DNA from: Actinopolymorpha cephalotaxi
GTDB lineage: Bacteria; Actinomycetota; Actinomycetes; Propionibacteriales; Actinopolymorphaceae
Reading direction: 5' to 3'
Length of the DNA stretch: 64,000 bases
NCBI RefSeq assembly: GCF_013408535.1
Contig: NZ_JACBZA010000001.1
Location: 5,726,850-5,790,849 of the forward strand
Shown piece after piece: positions 37,732 through 46,839 of the stretch (positions are counted from its first letter, which is position 1; each line of letters opens with the position of its first letter). The notes beneath the pieces were generated by a model that was not told the DNA's origin, searched no databases, and worked only from the letters and a program-made list of their open reading frames with translations. A program made the position numbers and the translations under genes.

Positions 37732-38232
37732 GTGACGAGCGAAGCATGGTGGACCACCCAGAAGGCTCAGGCGAGCATCCAGGCGATCGGCGACGCCGTG
37801 GCGCAGGAGTTCGGAGAGTCCAGTAAAGAGGACGAAGCCGGCCCGTTGTCGCGGGGATACGTCGGGACGAGTCTGGACCACGCGACGCAGACTGTGGTCG
37901 TGGTAGTCGACCCCGAGCTCGTCGACATGGAGCGGCTGACCGAGCGAATGTCCGCCGCCCCCGGCGTCAGTGGCATCCCTTTGCGCGTGGAGCCGAGCGC
38001 CTACACCTCGGCGGAGTTGCTCGAAGCGGGGGCGGTCGTCAGGAACCGCGCCTGGCATCCGCGGGCGGCGCAGGTGCCGTTCACCTCCTGGCTGGCCGCC
38101 GACTCACGCTTCGTCGTCACGCTGCGGCAGGAAGACGAAGACGTGGCCCGCGCGCTGACGGATCGGCTGGGCGACCGAGTACGCATCGAGCGGGGATCGC
38201 CCCGCCGAATGCCGAGACGTGCCCCTGGCTGA
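37732..38232 (+). CDS. Protein of unknown function (166 aa)
   Basis: GTG start after AGGAGG. The sequence alternates helices and strands: a helical N-terminus (WTTQKAQASIQAIGDAVAQEFG), GYVGTSLDHATQTVVVVVDPE, and a late segment FVVTLRQEDEDVARALTDRLGDRVRIERG. The strand-rich GTSLDHATQTVVVVV part faintly resembles protease prodomain modules, but there is no signal peptide or protease domain, so I make no functional claim. Confidence 0.6.
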   Translation: MTSEAWWTTQKAQASIQAIGDAVAQEFGESSKEDEAGPLSRGYVGTSLDHATQTVVVVVDPELVDMERLTERMSAAPGVSGIPLRVEPSAYTSAELLEAGAVVRNRAWHPRAAQVPFTSWLAADSRFVVTLRQEDEDVARALTDRLGDRVRIERGSPRRMPRRAPG

Positions 38233-38251
38233 GTGACAGAGCGATCTTGCG

Positions 38252-39037
38252 TCACGCAACGGCCAGGTTGAGAACGCCGCGATGCTGTTGGACGTACGCC
38301 AGGTCCCCGAGCATTCCGTCGCGATGCGTCCTCTCCTGCCACATCCTTGCCCAGCCCGGCTTGCCCGCCCTTCCCCAAGACTCGAGCGTGTCCAGTGCGC
38401 ACCGGATCCGCCGCTCGATCAGCTCCGGCAGACGGGCACGCTCGTCGGGGGTGAGTTCGTAGGCGTCGCAGAGGAGCCGGAGCCGGGTAGCGCGGTGTGT
38501 GACGTCGGTTGGCCAACCTCGCCCTGCCGAGTCGCCGTAGAACGGTACGAACCGCCAGGCTGCGTAGGCGACGTCCCACACCGGCGGGCCGGGGGCCGCC
38601 AAATCCCAGTCGAGGAAGGCGACGGGCACTCCGCCGTCGTACACCGTGTTGAACGGCGCCAAGTCGTTGTGGCAGATGACTTCGCCTTCAGCCGGTGCTC
38701 CCACCATCAGTTGCCACTCGGCGTCGACGGGTGGCCGAAAGCTGCGGCACAGGTCGTGGTAGCGGCGGATGAGGCGGCCGGCCTCGACCAGTGCGCGCTC
38801 CGACCAGACCCAGTCGGGGTCGCCGGAGCTGTCGGTCGATCCGTGGATGAAGGTCAGTACCTCCCGGCCCTGCTCGTCGAGACCGATCACTCGGGGAGCC
38901 GCTTCGAAGCCGTGAGCTTCGAGATGCCGGAGAAGCTGGTGAACGGCAGGCGTCCAGGCGCCGACAGGCCGGCGCACCGTGTCGCCCATACGGACAACAG
39001 GGCCGAGGTTCCCACCAGTGAGCGCTTCTTCTGGCAC
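38252..39037 (-). CDS. Aminoglycoside phosphotransferase-like kinase (APH family), second
   Basis: About 261 residues from the GTG at 39037; an ATG at 39094 is the alternative but would overlap the divergent padR promoter. Motifs: NLGPVVRMGDTVRRPVGAWTP, the HIND-type catalytic loop ICHNDLAPFNTVYDG, and VAFLDWDLAAPGPPVWDVAYAAW. Unlike the gene at 36541, this belongs to the subgroup that begins with a VVRVGDTVRRP strand. Substrate unknown. Confidence 0.83.
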   Translation of the reverse strand: MPEEALTGGNLGPVVRMGDTVRRPVGAWTPAVHQLLRHLEAHGFEAAPRVIGLDEQGREVLTFIHGSTDSSGDPDWVWSERALVEAGRLIRRYHDLCRSFRPPVDAEWQLMVGAPAEGEVICHNDLAPFNTVYDGGVPVAFLDWDLAAPGPPVWDVAYAAWRFVPFYGDSAGRGWPTDVTHRATRLRLLCDAYELTPDERARLPELIERRIRCALDTLESWGRAGKPGWARMWQERTHRDGMLGDLAYVQQHRGVLNLAVA

Positions 39038-39105
39038 AGCGCAATGGTACGAACCACTGTCGAGCGTTGACGTACGCCGACTTCGCAGCCGCAAGAACAG
39101 CCCTA

Positions 39106-39134
39106 TGGACCTGGCTATTCACTCGGTATATAGT
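39106..39134 (+). promoter_or_regulatory. Predicted padR promoter (leaderless)
   Basis: TGGACC (39106-39111), 17 nt, TATAGT (39129-39134), then seven bases to the ATG at 39142. The start of transcription would coincide with the start codon, and no ribosome binding site is present, so the mRNA is probably leaderless. Confidence 0.55.
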
Positions 39135-39141
39135 CCGCGGC

Positions 39142-39678
39142 ATGTCGATCCCTCGGACGCTGCTCGGACTGCTCGAGGATGAGCCGTCGTACGGCTACAC
39201 CCTGAAGCAGCGTTACGACGAGCTCTTCGCCCGCACCAAGAATCTCGCCTTCGGTCAGGTGTACTCCACGCTCGCGAGGCTCGAACGCGACGGCTTCGCA
39301 TCAGTTGTCGGGGTCGAGTCCGGTGAGGGACCGGAGCGGCGCCGCTATGCGATCACCGACGACGGCGTGGTCGAACTCGACACCTGGATCCGCACGCCCG
39401 AGCCGGCCACCTCGTTCGCGCAGAGCGTGCTGTTCGTCAAGACGACGCTGGCACTGCTGTCGGGGCGTTCGCCGTCGGACGTTCTCGACGCACAGCGCAG
39501 GGTCCACCTGGCACGCATGCGCGAGCTCACGGCCTCGCGCGCGGAGTCGGACGACGTGCAACTGCTGGCGGTCGACTACGAGATCGCTCACCTCGACGCC
39601 GACCTGCGCTGGATCGAGGAGACCGGGCACCGTCTCGAGCAACGCCGTGGGAGCCGGCGGGCGAGGGGCCGGAGCTGA
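39142..39678 (+). CDS. PadR-family transcriptional regulator
   Basis: 178 residues. N-terminal winged helix MSIPRTLLGLLEDEPSYGYTLKQRYDE...LAFGQVYSTLARLERDGF..VVGVESGEGPERRRYAITDDG is the PadR pattern; the C-terminal half is a helical dimerisation domain with a charged tail. It precedes an ABC ATPase and permease in the same direction. In such sets PadR usually represses the transporter and is released by a drug or lipid-like ligand. Confidence 0.92.
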   Translation: MSIPRTLLGLLEDEPSYGYTLKQRYDELFARTKNLAFGQVYSTLARLERDGFASVVGVESGEGPERRRYAITDDGVVELDTWIRTPEPATSFAQSVLFVKTTLALLSGRSPSDVLDAQRRVHLARMRELTASRAESDDVQLLAVDYEIAHLDADLRWIEETGHRLEQRRGSRRARGRS

Positions 39679-39746
39679 ACGGGGCACTCGTAGCCCGTCA
39701 AGGCTGTGGTCCGACGCCGACCTAGAACAACCAACGGGGAGAACAG

Positions 39747-40427
39747 ATGAACTCGTCACGGGAACTACTCGGGGCCTCCGGGCTCCGGCTGTCGTTCGGC
39801 CTCACCACGGCTCTGGACGGCGCGTCGATCGTCGTCCAGCCTGGTGAGATCGTCGCTTTGATGGGGCCCTCCGGGGCGGGCAAGTCGACGCTCCTGCACT
39901 GCCTGGCAGGAATCCTGCGGCCGGACGACGGTGAGGTGTGGTTCGACGGAGAACGACTGGACACGATGTCCGACCGTGCCCGGAGTGCACACCGGCTCCG
40001 GCGGTTCGGCTTCGTCTTCCAGTTCGGCGACCTCGTTCCGGAGCTCACGCTGCGCGAGAACGTCCTCCTCCCCCTTCGCCTGCTGCGGGCGGGTTCGGAT
40101 GCGCTGGACCGGGCAGCCGAACTGCTCGACACCCTGGAGATCGACCGGGTTGCCGACCGGTTGGCGGCCGAGGTCGCGGGCGGCGAGGCCCAACGCGCCG
40201 CCGTGGCACGGGCGCTGGCCCACCAGCCGGCAGTGATCTTCGCGGACGAACCCACCGGCGCCCTCGACAGCGTGTCGGGTGAGGTCGTCCTGTCGACGCT
40301 GATCAGGCTCGCCCGCCAGCACGGCAGCAGCGTCATCCTGGTGACCCACGACAACCGGGTCGCTGCGCACGCCGACCGTGAAGTCGTCATGCGCGACGGG
40401 CGTCTCGCCGCGGGGGTGGCAGCATGA
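39747..40427 (+). CDS. ABC exporter ATP-binding protein (MacB/LolD type)
   Basis: 226 residues. Walker A GPSGAGKST, Q-loop FVFQFGDLVPELT, signature VAGGEAQRAAVARAL, Walker B VIFADEPTGALDS, H-loop VTHD. ADEPTGALD is typical of the type VII (MacB/FtsE/LolD) ATPases. GGGGAGA precedes the ATG. Its stop overlaps the permease start (ATGA), and padR is 68 nt upstream. Confidence 0.94.
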   Translation: MNSSRELLGASGLRLSFGLTTALDGASIVVQPGEIVALMGPSGAGKSTLLHCLAGILRPDDGEVWFDGERLDTMSDRARSAHRLRRFGFVFQFGDLVPELTLRENVLLPLRLLRAGSDALDRAAELLDTLEIDRVADRLAAEVAGGEAQRAAVARALAHQPAVIFADEPTGALDSVSGEVVLSTLIRLARQHGSSVILVTHDNRVAAHADREVVMRDGRLAAGVAA

Positions 40428-42358
40428 CGCCGACGATCGTCCTCGGGCTCCGCCTCGCGAGGGGCATCGGAGTCAGCGGCCGGCTACGGGCCAGCCTCGT
40501 CGTCGCGGCGACCGGCGTCGCCTCCCTCGTCCTGCTCGCAACCGTCACCCTGATTCAGGTCGGCGTGGTCTCCTCTGGTGGGGGCCTGCGTCCCGAGGAC
40601 CAGGTGCTCTACTCCGCGATCGCGGCCACCGTCGGCGTACCCGTCCTGCTGCTGCTCGCCTCCGTCACAAGGCTTTCCGTCTCGGTACGGGACCGGCGGT
40701 TGGCCGCCCTGCGGTTGCTCGGCCTCTCTCCCGGACAGACCCGGATGGTCGCCGCGACCGAGGCTGCCGTACTCGCGGTCGGAGGGCTTCTCCTCGGCGG
40801 ATGCGCGTTCTACGCCGTCTGGCCTTTCGCCGGCGAGCTTCTCGCCATCGGTCGCCGGTTCACGGCCGCGGACATCTATCCGACCGTGCCGCAGGTCCTC
40901 GCCGTCGCCATCGGCGTGCCGGTGCTGGCGGTCGTGGCCGCGCTCGCTCCCACGCGTGCGGTGACGGCCCGCCCGCTCGCCGTTCGACGAGGCGCTACGG
41001 CGAAAAGGCCGAGCCTGTTGCGCGTGGTGCCTGTTCTGGCCGGTGCGGCCCTGATGTCGTGGATGTTCACGAAGCCGCAGGAGGAGTTCGCGTCGCCTGA
41101 GGACCTGTCGGGATTCCAGCTCTTCCTCGTGGGAGCGATCCTGTCCGCCGTGGGCCTGGTCCTGGTGGTGCCCGTCCTGGTGCGTACTGTCGCCGAACTG
41201 CTGGCCCGGCTGACCCGCAGGTCCGTCGTCCTCGTGGCCAGCCGCAGGTTGCGGCAGGAGCCGGCGGCGACCACCCGCCTGGTGGCGGGCCTGCTTCTGG
41301 CGGTCTTCGTCGTCACCGGCGCCCGGTGTCTCCTCACCGCCTGGGAGCGGGATCCGGCGTACATCGAGGTCTCTCAGGCGGCCGCGACCGGCACGCAGGT
41401 GATCACCGTGACAGGTATGGGCCCCGCAGACGCTGCCGCCTCACTGCGCTCGCTGGCTGCCACGCCCGCGGTCCGCAAGGTCGTACCGGCCGACTTCCAC
41501 CAGGACCTGTGCGACGGCGACTACTGCTTCAACGTGTACGTCGGCACCTGCGCGGAACTCAGTCGGCTCCAACCGGTCTCCGGATGCCGAGACGACAGGA
41601 TTGCCTGGATCAACCCGACCGGCACGGACACCGATGCGGACCCAGCGCAGGATGCCCTCCCGCCACCAGGTACACCTCTTGTCCTCCAGCCCGAGAGCGG
41701 TTCGGCGAAGGTCGAGATCCAAGCTCCGTCCGCCCACATCCTCCCGTCCGGGGGTGATGGAAACGCCGTCCCGTATCTGGACTCGGCTGTCTTCCTGCCC
41801 AGGAGTGTTCCGGGGACTGCCGCCCTGGTGCCGCCGGCAGAGCGCAGCTACGTCATCTTCGCCGATGCAGGTGAAGAGAACGCGGACAGGGTTGTCGATG
41901 CGCTGCCGGCGATCGACTCGGCGGGCGTCTCCGTGATGGCACCCGACTACACGGCCTTCAAGCAAGTCAGCAACTACCGCCACATGCTGTGGGGTGTCAC
42001 CGGGGTCGTGGTGCTGACCGGCCTCGTGGCGTTCGGGATCGCGGCGATCGACAGGGCGCAGGAACGCCGCCGCGAGGTCGCCTCCCTGCACGTGCTCGGC
42101 GCTCCCGCGGGGCTCGTCCGGGGAAGCCAGCTGCTCCAGGCGCTGATCCCCCTCGGCATCGGCCTCCCGCTCGCGGGCGGGCTCGGCTTCCTTGCCGGCT
42201 CTGGCTACCTCGCGTTCGCCCAGCTCCGTGAGTACGCGCCCTGGCAGTCGGTCCTCACGCTCATGACGATCTCGTTGGCGGCGGCCGTTCTTGTCGCGGC
42301 CTCGTCCGTCGTCGCACTTGGTGCCGGTTTCAGCCCGGCCATGCTCCGGCGCGAGTAG
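40424..42358 (+). CDS. FtsX-like ABC permease
   Basis: 644-residue membrane protein with two FtsX-type halves, about eight to ten helices in all: helix at 20-45, three at 65-180, two around 205-260, then a large extracellular domain (about 300-510) that contains Cys pairs (DLCDGDYCFNVYVGTCAEL), then three C-terminal helices. It partners the ATPase upstream. Export of a peptide, lipid or drug, or mechanotransmission, is inferred from the family; the substrate is unknown. Confidence 0.9.
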   Translation: MTPTIVLGLRLARGIGVSGRLRASLVVAATGVASLVLLATVTLIQVGVVSSGGGLRPEDQVLYSAIAATVGVPVLLLLASVTRLSVSVRDRRLAALRLLGLSPGQTRMVAATEAAVLAVGGLLLGGCAFYAVWPFAGELLAIGRRFTAADIYPTVPQVLAVAIGVPVLAVVAALAPTRAVTARPLAVRRGATAKRPSLLRVVPVLAGAALMSWMFTKPQEEFASPEDLSGFQLFLVGAILSAVGLVLVVPVLVRTVAELLARLTRRSVVLVASRRLRQEPAATTRLVAGLLLAVFVVTGARCLLTAWERDPAYIEVSQAAATGTQVITVTGMGPADAAASLRSLAATPAVRKVVPADFHQDLCDGDYCFNVYVGTCAELSRLQPVSGCRDDRIAWINPTGTDTDADPAQDALPPPGTPLVLQPESGSAKVEIQAPSAHILPSGGDGNAVPYLDSAVFLPRSVPGTAALVPPAERSYVIFADAGEENADRVVDALPAIDSAGVSVMAPDYTAFKQVSNYRHMLWGVTGVVVLTGLVAFGIAAIDRAQERRREVASLHVLGAPAGLVRGSQLLQALIPLGIGLPLAGGLGFLAGSGYLAFAQLREYAPWQSVLTLMTISLAAAVLVAASSVVALGAGFSPAMLRRE

Positions 42359-42402
42359 GACGCCTGACTGGGAAAGGACGTCTCGATGCGCACAGCGAGC
42401 TG

Positions 42403-42666
42403 TCATGCGGTCCAGTGCAGGAACACGTCTCCGAGCCACAGGACCGCGAACCACAGCGCCAACCCCAGTAGGGGCATGGCGAGAGTCAGCAGAGGTCGGC
42501 GGCGGCGCGATCGTACGGCAGCCAGGAGCAGCAGGCACCAGACCAGGCCGAAACCCACCACCGCCCACCACGGCACGGCCAGCCCGCTGACGACGTAGAG
42601 GAACAGCAACGGGACGAGGCCGACGAGACCCAGCCAGCCCAGGGCGACCCGCACTCGATTGCTCAC
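42403..42666 (-). CDS. Small membrane protein of unknown function
   Basis: 87 residues, three predicted helices (ALGWLGLVGLVPLLFLYVVSG, WWAVVGFGLVWCLLLLAAV, TLAMPLLGLALWFAVLWLG). GTG start with a weak ribosome binding site. Convergent with the FtsX gene, 44 bp apart. Confidence 0.6.
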   Translation of the reverse strand: MSNRVRVALGWLGLVGLVPLLFLYVVSGLAVPWWAVVGFGLVWCLLLLAAVRSRRRRPLLTLAMPLLGLALWFAVLWLGDVFLHWTA

Positions 42667-42717
42667 GCGCCCATAGTCGCTGGGGACCGGGCCCCGCCGC
42701 CAGCGATCCCTGCACCA

Positions 42718-43269
42718 CTAGCCGATGGCGGCTGCCAGATCTTGATAGGCCGGTACGAGTTCGCCCCAGCGCGAACCGTCGTCGGCGGCGGCCTCGCGCC
42801 CGGCGAGGTAGCCGGCCAGGTGTTCGGCATGGATCTGCCACCCGGCTCCGTAGAACGCGACCTTGTCCAACGGCATGCCGTAGGTCTCGATCACCAGGAT
42901 GGTCTGGTTGCCGTCGGCAGTCAGCGTGGCCTCGAGGGTCTGGTCGAAAGGTGGCACGCCGCCGTCACCCTTCCGCCAGGACTCGTCGGTCTCCCTGGTC
43001 GTCACCTGCAGCCGCCGTGGGGGTTCGCACACCTTCACCCGACCGGCCGCACGCAGGTCCGCGCCTTCGAGATAGCTCTGGAACTCTCCACCGGCACGGA
43101 GGTCACCGTCGACCTTGCCGTACCAGCGGGCCAGCCGGTCCGGATCGGTGAGTGCCGACCACAGGTCGTCGATGTCGGTGTCGTAGCGATCCTCGATACG
43201 TACGAGGCCAAGGCCGTCGGCAGTCCCGAGACTCCCCAGAATGCGAGTGCCGCCACCTGTGCTGGTCAT
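42718..43269 (-). CDS. SRPBCC (AHSA1-like) domain protein
   Basis: 183 residues. IEDRYDTDIDDLWSALTDPDRLARWYGKVDGDLRAGGEFQSYLEG is the AHSA1/START-like signature, and HAEHLAGYLAG lies near the C-terminus. GGAGGTG precedes the ATG at 43269, which I prefer over the longer frame. Ligand unknown. Confidence 0.87.
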   Translation of the reverse strand: MTSTGGGTRILGSLGTADGLGLVRIEDRYDTDIDDLWSALTDPDRLARWYGKVDGDLRAGGEFQSYLEGADLRAAGRVKVCEPPRRLQVTTRETDESWRKGDGGVPPFDQTLEATLTADGNQTILVIETYGMPLDKVAFYGAGWQIHAEHLAGYLAGREAAADDGSRWGELVPAYQDLAAAIG

Positions 43270-43440
43270 CTGGTGCACCTCCGTCAGCGTTCCCCTAGCC
43301 CCGCTTCGATGTGCAGCGCGTCCAGCGCTTCCACGCAAGCAAAGGTACCCATCCGGTTACGTAACCGTCAAGGTACACAACTGCCGGGAGGTGACCGCGC
43401 TACGGCACTGTGGCCCAGGGCCCGCTGATCGGAGAGCCGT

Positions 43441-43899
43441 TCATGCCTGGGAGTCCTCGCCGTGCACTCGTTCGTTCGATGAGGCGGGCCAACGGCCAAA
43501 GACTCCGCGCAGTACGAGCAACGTCGCGATGATGCCGGCCAAGGTCGCCGTCGCAGCCTGGAGCGCCGCCTCACCTCCGGCGAATGTCGCCGTGCTCGAC
43601 ATGAGCACGATCACGATCACCGACGTCGCGAGCAGAACGGCGCCGCCTCCGACCCACGCCCACTGCGGCGAATGCAGATCGTGGTGAGAAGCTGCCGTCT
43701 CCGGGAACGGCAGGTCGCTGAGGACCCGTCCGAGCTCACCAGCCGTCTGGGCGGTCAGCGCGATCCCCAGGCGTTCCTCGAACTCCTCGGCACTCAGCCT
43801 GCCCTTCGCATGGTGGGCAGCGAGTTGGTCCGCGCACATGTGGCGTTCCTCATCGCCCACGCGTCGCGGTCTGTGAGCGGGCTCGGGTTGTACGGTCAC
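43441..43899 (-). CDS. DUF1707 (SHOCT-like) membrane protein
   Basis: 152 residues. N-terminal DUF1707 module: RVGDEERHMCADQLAAHHAKGRLSAEEFEERLGIALTAQTAGEL..LLSDLP; then two helices (WAWVGGGAVLLATSVIVIVLM and ATATLAGIIATLLVLRGVF). The GTG at 43899 gives the short N-terminus usual for the family. Function unknown; the module is common in actinomycete membrane proteins. Confidence 0.85.
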   Translation of the reverse strand: MTVQPEPAHRPRRVGDEERHMCADQLAAHHAKGRLSAEEFEERLGIALTAQTAGELGRVLSDLPFPETAASHHDLHSPQWAWVGGGAVLLATSVIVIVLMSSTATFAGGEAALQAATATLAGIIATLLVLRGVFGRWPASSNERVHGEDSQA

Positions 43900-43986
43900 C
43901 GAACCGACCCTAATCCCGGGACCAGCCGTCAAGTTGTACTTGCGCGGTCGACGTGCCGCCTGCCGCGATCGAATGACCGAGCGCTG

Positions 43987-44745
43987 TCAGCGGACCGGAT
44001 GTCCAGGTGCGAGGAGCGCCGGCGGCGGGCCGGCCAGCACGGTCGCCGCGTCACTCACGGACAGATCCAGCAAGGCGTCACACGTCGGTGCCGCGCATTC
44101 GCAGTCGAACGTCCGGACGAGCCGACCGGCATCGGGTAGGCCGTGCCGGCGCGCGAGTCCGGTCATCGAGTGGGTGACGGCGACCTCGTTGGCGTACCGC
44201 AGCAACTGCTGCCGTTCACGCGCACCCCGCGCTGTGGGGCCTGCGGCGATGCGCTCGGCGAAGTGGTTCTCGACAGCAGCCACGGTCTGGCCCACAGTCT
44301 GGTTGTCGACGACGATCGTGGCCGCGCCCGGGGCGGCCACGAGTTGGTCCTGGATCAACTGGCGGCCCCACAGGTATCCATCGTGCGCCTCGCCCGGGTT
44401 TCGTCTTTCGAGCCGGGCTCGTTGCTCTTCCTGCGAGGGCATCAACCACACCGCGTTGCTCGACGGCCCGGCCAGGTCGGGGGTGACGAGCGCACCCTCG
44501 ACCACGACCAATGGCCAGGGCAAGGACAGCAGGTCCGCACTGACCATCGGCCCGCGATCGAAGTCGCCCGGACCGTCGTCCGGAAACTCCACGCCTGCAG
44601 CCGCCGCCCGGTTTCTGTACTGCCACGTGTGCGCATCCATGCTGTACCACCGCAAGCCGTTGCGCCTCGCCAGCAGACGGCTCACCGTCGTCTTGCCGGC
44701 AGCGGCCGGGCCACCGATCCACAGAACATGCGAGAGATCTCCCAC
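43987..44745 (-). CDS. P-loop kinase-like protein
   Basis: 252 residues. Walker A WIGGPAAAGKTTVSRLLARR at the N-terminus and a second acidic strand PLVVVEGALVTP fit a nucleoside/adenylate-kinase-like P-loop fold. The C-terminus carries CECAAPTC, a possible metal site of the type seen in small actinobacterial P-loop proteins. GTG start. The HIT-family gene lies 11 nt upstream, so they may be cotranscribed. Substrate unknown. Confidence 0.72.
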   Translation of the reverse strand: MGDLSHVLWIGGPAAAGKTTVSRLLARRNGLRWYSMDAHTWQYRNRAAAAGVEFPDDGPGDFDRGPMVSADLLSLPWPLVVVEGALVTPDLAGPSSNAVWLMPSQEEQRARLERRNPGEAHDGYLWGRQLIQDQLVAAPGAATIVVDNQTVGQTVAAVENHFAERIAAGPTARGARERQQLLRYANEVAVTHSMTGLARRHGLPDAGRLVRTFDCECAAPTCDALLDLSVSDAATVLAGPPPALLAPGHPVR

Positions 44746-44756
44746 GGCCCGGCCTG

Positions 44757-45293
44757 CTACCTCGTAACCCCGAGCGAGCCGACGTCAGCCGGTGGAACCT
44801 TGGACGCGATGGCGCGGGCGAGCGCCGCCTGGTCCTCCTCCGGTACGTCGAAGTACCCCTGGGTCTCCATCATCAGCGCCCGAAACTGCTGCTCCTCGTA
44901 CGCCACACCAGGTGGCAGCGGCGCGAGGTGCCAGTGCACGTGCGAGTTTCCCTGCTTGCTTCCCAGGCTGAGTACGTACAACCGCTCGGTGGGCAGCACC
45001 TCCGAGACCGCGACGCCGACCCGGTGCACGACCGCCTGCAGCCGGAGGTACTCCTCCGTCGAGAAGTCGGTGACGGCGTTCTCCCGATGTTCGATCGGAG
45101 CGACCAGAACATAACCGAGAAGCGTCGGATAGCGATTCAGGAAGGCGATCGACGTGTCGTCCCGGTAGATCGGCGGATGCTCGTGCGGATTCGTTCCGTC
45201 GATGACCTTACAGATGAAGCAGGGGGCGGACTGCGACCTCGCGCTGTAGGCCTCGAGGTCGAGCTGCCGTCGGGGGTACGTCGCCTCACGCAT
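44757..45293 (-). CDS. HIT-family hydrolase
   Basis: 178 residues from the ATG at 45293 (an ATG at 45392 would add 33 residues). CFICKVI near the N-terminus, FLNRYPTLLGYVLVAPIEHRENA, and the histidine triad HVHWHLAPLPPG. HIT proteins hydrolyse or transfer nucleoside monophosphates; which branch (HINT, Fhit, GalT-like) is not clear. Confidence 0.87.
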   Translation of the reverse strand: MREATYPRRQLDLEAYSARSQSAPCFICKVIDGTNPHEHPPIYRDDTSIAFLNRYPTLLGYVLVAPIEHRENAVTDFSTEEYLRLQAVVHRVGVAVSEVLPTERLYVLSLGSKQGNSHVHWHLAPLPPGVAYEEQQFRALMMETQGYFDVPEEDQAALARAIASKVPPADVGSLGVTR

Positions 45294-45423
45294 GCTCGGC
45301 GATCTTGCCAGATCCCTCGGCGGGAGCCCGGCGAGGAGCGCCTCGAGCCCGTCTTCTCTTCCCACTGGCGCCCGGGCCTGATAGTCATGCAAGCCACCGC
45401 GCTGATCGATACGGGGAGCACAG

Positions 45424-45900
45424 ATGAAGAGTTGGCGCTACTTCACCGCCCTGACAGCGGCCTCGCTGGCCCTGGCGAGCACGGGGTGTTCTGGCTCTGC
45501 GGATCGCGGGGACCCGACCGAGACCCCCACGGTGACCGCGACCGCGACGAGGAAGCCGGCAACGACGCCATCGCCGGAGCAGGAACTCGAGATCCCGGCG
45601 GGAGTCACGCTCGTCGTCAAGCCGTTCCGCCACACCGGGGACCACACGCTGTCGTTCCGTCCTCGCACGGACGTCTTCAGCCTCAGGTTCCTCTGCACGG
45701 GTGGCGGACAGGTCCGCGTTTCTCTCACCGCTGGAAAACCTGCGGACGCGAAGCCATGCGACGGCGCTATCCTCCGCGCGACCTACGCCATAGGCAGTCG
45801 TGGCTCCCGCCAGACCCTCCGAGTCGACGCGGAGCCCGACGCGACGTGGCGGTTGGCAGTGGCCGAGGGGGACGCGTTGGGGCCGAAGGTCGATCAGTGA
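45424..45900 (+). CDS. Secreted lipoprotein of unknown function
   Basis: 158 residues. Signal peptide MKSWRYFTALTAASLALAST with lipobox ASTGC, a Thr/Pro-rich linker, then a beta-rich domain with one Cys pair (FLCTGGG and KPCDGA). GGGGAG precedes the ATG. No known domain recognised. Confidence 0.75.
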   Translation: MKSWRYFTALTAASLALASTGCSGSADRGDPTETPTVTATATRKPATTPSPEQELEIPAGVTLVVKPFRHTGDHTLSFRPRTDVFSLRFLCTGGGQVRVSLTAGKPADAKPCDGAILRATYAIGSRGSRQTLRVDAEPDATWRLAVAEGDALGPKVDQ

Positions 45901-45901
45901 C

Positions 45902-46726
45902 CTAGCGGGAGCCGGCGGCGTCGAGAACGGCGGAGATGGGTCCGAGGTCGGCGACGAACTGATCGAGTTCCTCCGGCTTGAGGATGTCGTACGCCGGTGC
46001 GGCTAGGTCGTCGGTGAGCGCCTCGATCCGTTCCTTGGTTTCGCGGCCGGCGTCGGTGAGCCATCCGGATTCGTCGACGAGTCCGCGGGCCCGCATGCCG
46101 TCGACGACCGCGGCCAGCTGCGCCGCCGGAAGGTGGTGGACCCGGCCGAACTTCTCGGCGGGGATGCCCTCGGACAGTGCGCCGAGGACGTGCGCCTCCG
46201 TACCGCCGATGCCAGCGGCGACCAGGGCGACGTTGTGACCGTCTCCGCGGTGCTCGCGGAGCAGCGTGGCCGCGTGCCAGAGCCGGGCCACGGGTTCCTC
46301 GGGGACGGGAAGCGCCCGGAGTCCGGCGTACAGGGGCCGGCCGACCATCGACGCCGAGGTCGCCGCCTTGGTGGCGAGGTCGGCGGCCCGAGCCAGCCCC
46401 GGCGAGTCGGCCAGGTCCCCCAGAATCCGCCGCAGCGCCGTGACCGCGCCCTGCTCGCGAGCCGCGAGTGCCGCTTCGGGAGTGGTCTTGGTCCAGACGC
46501 GGGGGATATGGCGCGCGACCTCGCCGTCGGCGAAGTTGTAGAAGACCGCGTGCACCACCTCGGCCGGGGCTCCCTGACCGAGCGGCGCGGCCCTCCCTGC
46601 GAAGTAGCCGTCCCAGTAGTTACGGAGACCGAGCGCCATCAGCGCGTCGGTCGGCTCCTCGCAGAAGTAGGCGACCAGGTGGATCGGCTCCACGAGCTGG
46701 TGCATCCGGCGGGCGGTGAGCTTCAC
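45902..46726 (-). CDS. SCO6745-family protein
   Basis: 274 residues. The N-terminal half matches the family pattern: MHQLVEPIHLVAYFCEEPTDALMALGLRNYWDGYFAGRAAPLG..VVHAVFYNFADGEVARHIP. The C-terminal half looks like a winged-helix module (AEKFGRVHHLPAAQLAAVVDGMRARGLVDESGWLTDAGRETKERIE). The GTG at 46726 follows AGAGGAG. Biochemical role not known to me. Confidence 0.82.
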   Translation of the reverse strand: MKLTARRMHQLVEPIHLVAYFCEEPTDALMALGLRNYWDGYFAGRAAPLGQGAPAEVVHAVFYNFADGEVARHIPRVWTKTTPEAALAAREQGAVTALRRILGDLADSPGLARAADLATKAATSASMVGRPLYAGLRALPVPEEPVARLWHAATLLREHRGDGHNVALVAAGIGGTEAHVLGALSEGIPAEKFGRVHHLPAAQLAAVVDGMRARGLVDESGWLTDAGRETKERIEALTDDLAAPAYDILKPEELDQFVADLGPISAVLDAAGSR

Positions 46727-46839
46727 GGGTGCTCCTCTGTCGGGCCGCGGCCGCGAGTACGACCGCCTCACCCCTGCCACGAACGCCGAGGCCCCGATCC
46801 GACAGCGGGTCGCGAGATTCCTTCGAGGAAAGCCGGGGC

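Noticed and set aside
36541-39037. Aminoglycoside resistance genes
   Set aside because: Both proteins have the APH fold, but such kinases are numerous in actinomycetes and nothing here shows an antibiotic substrate.
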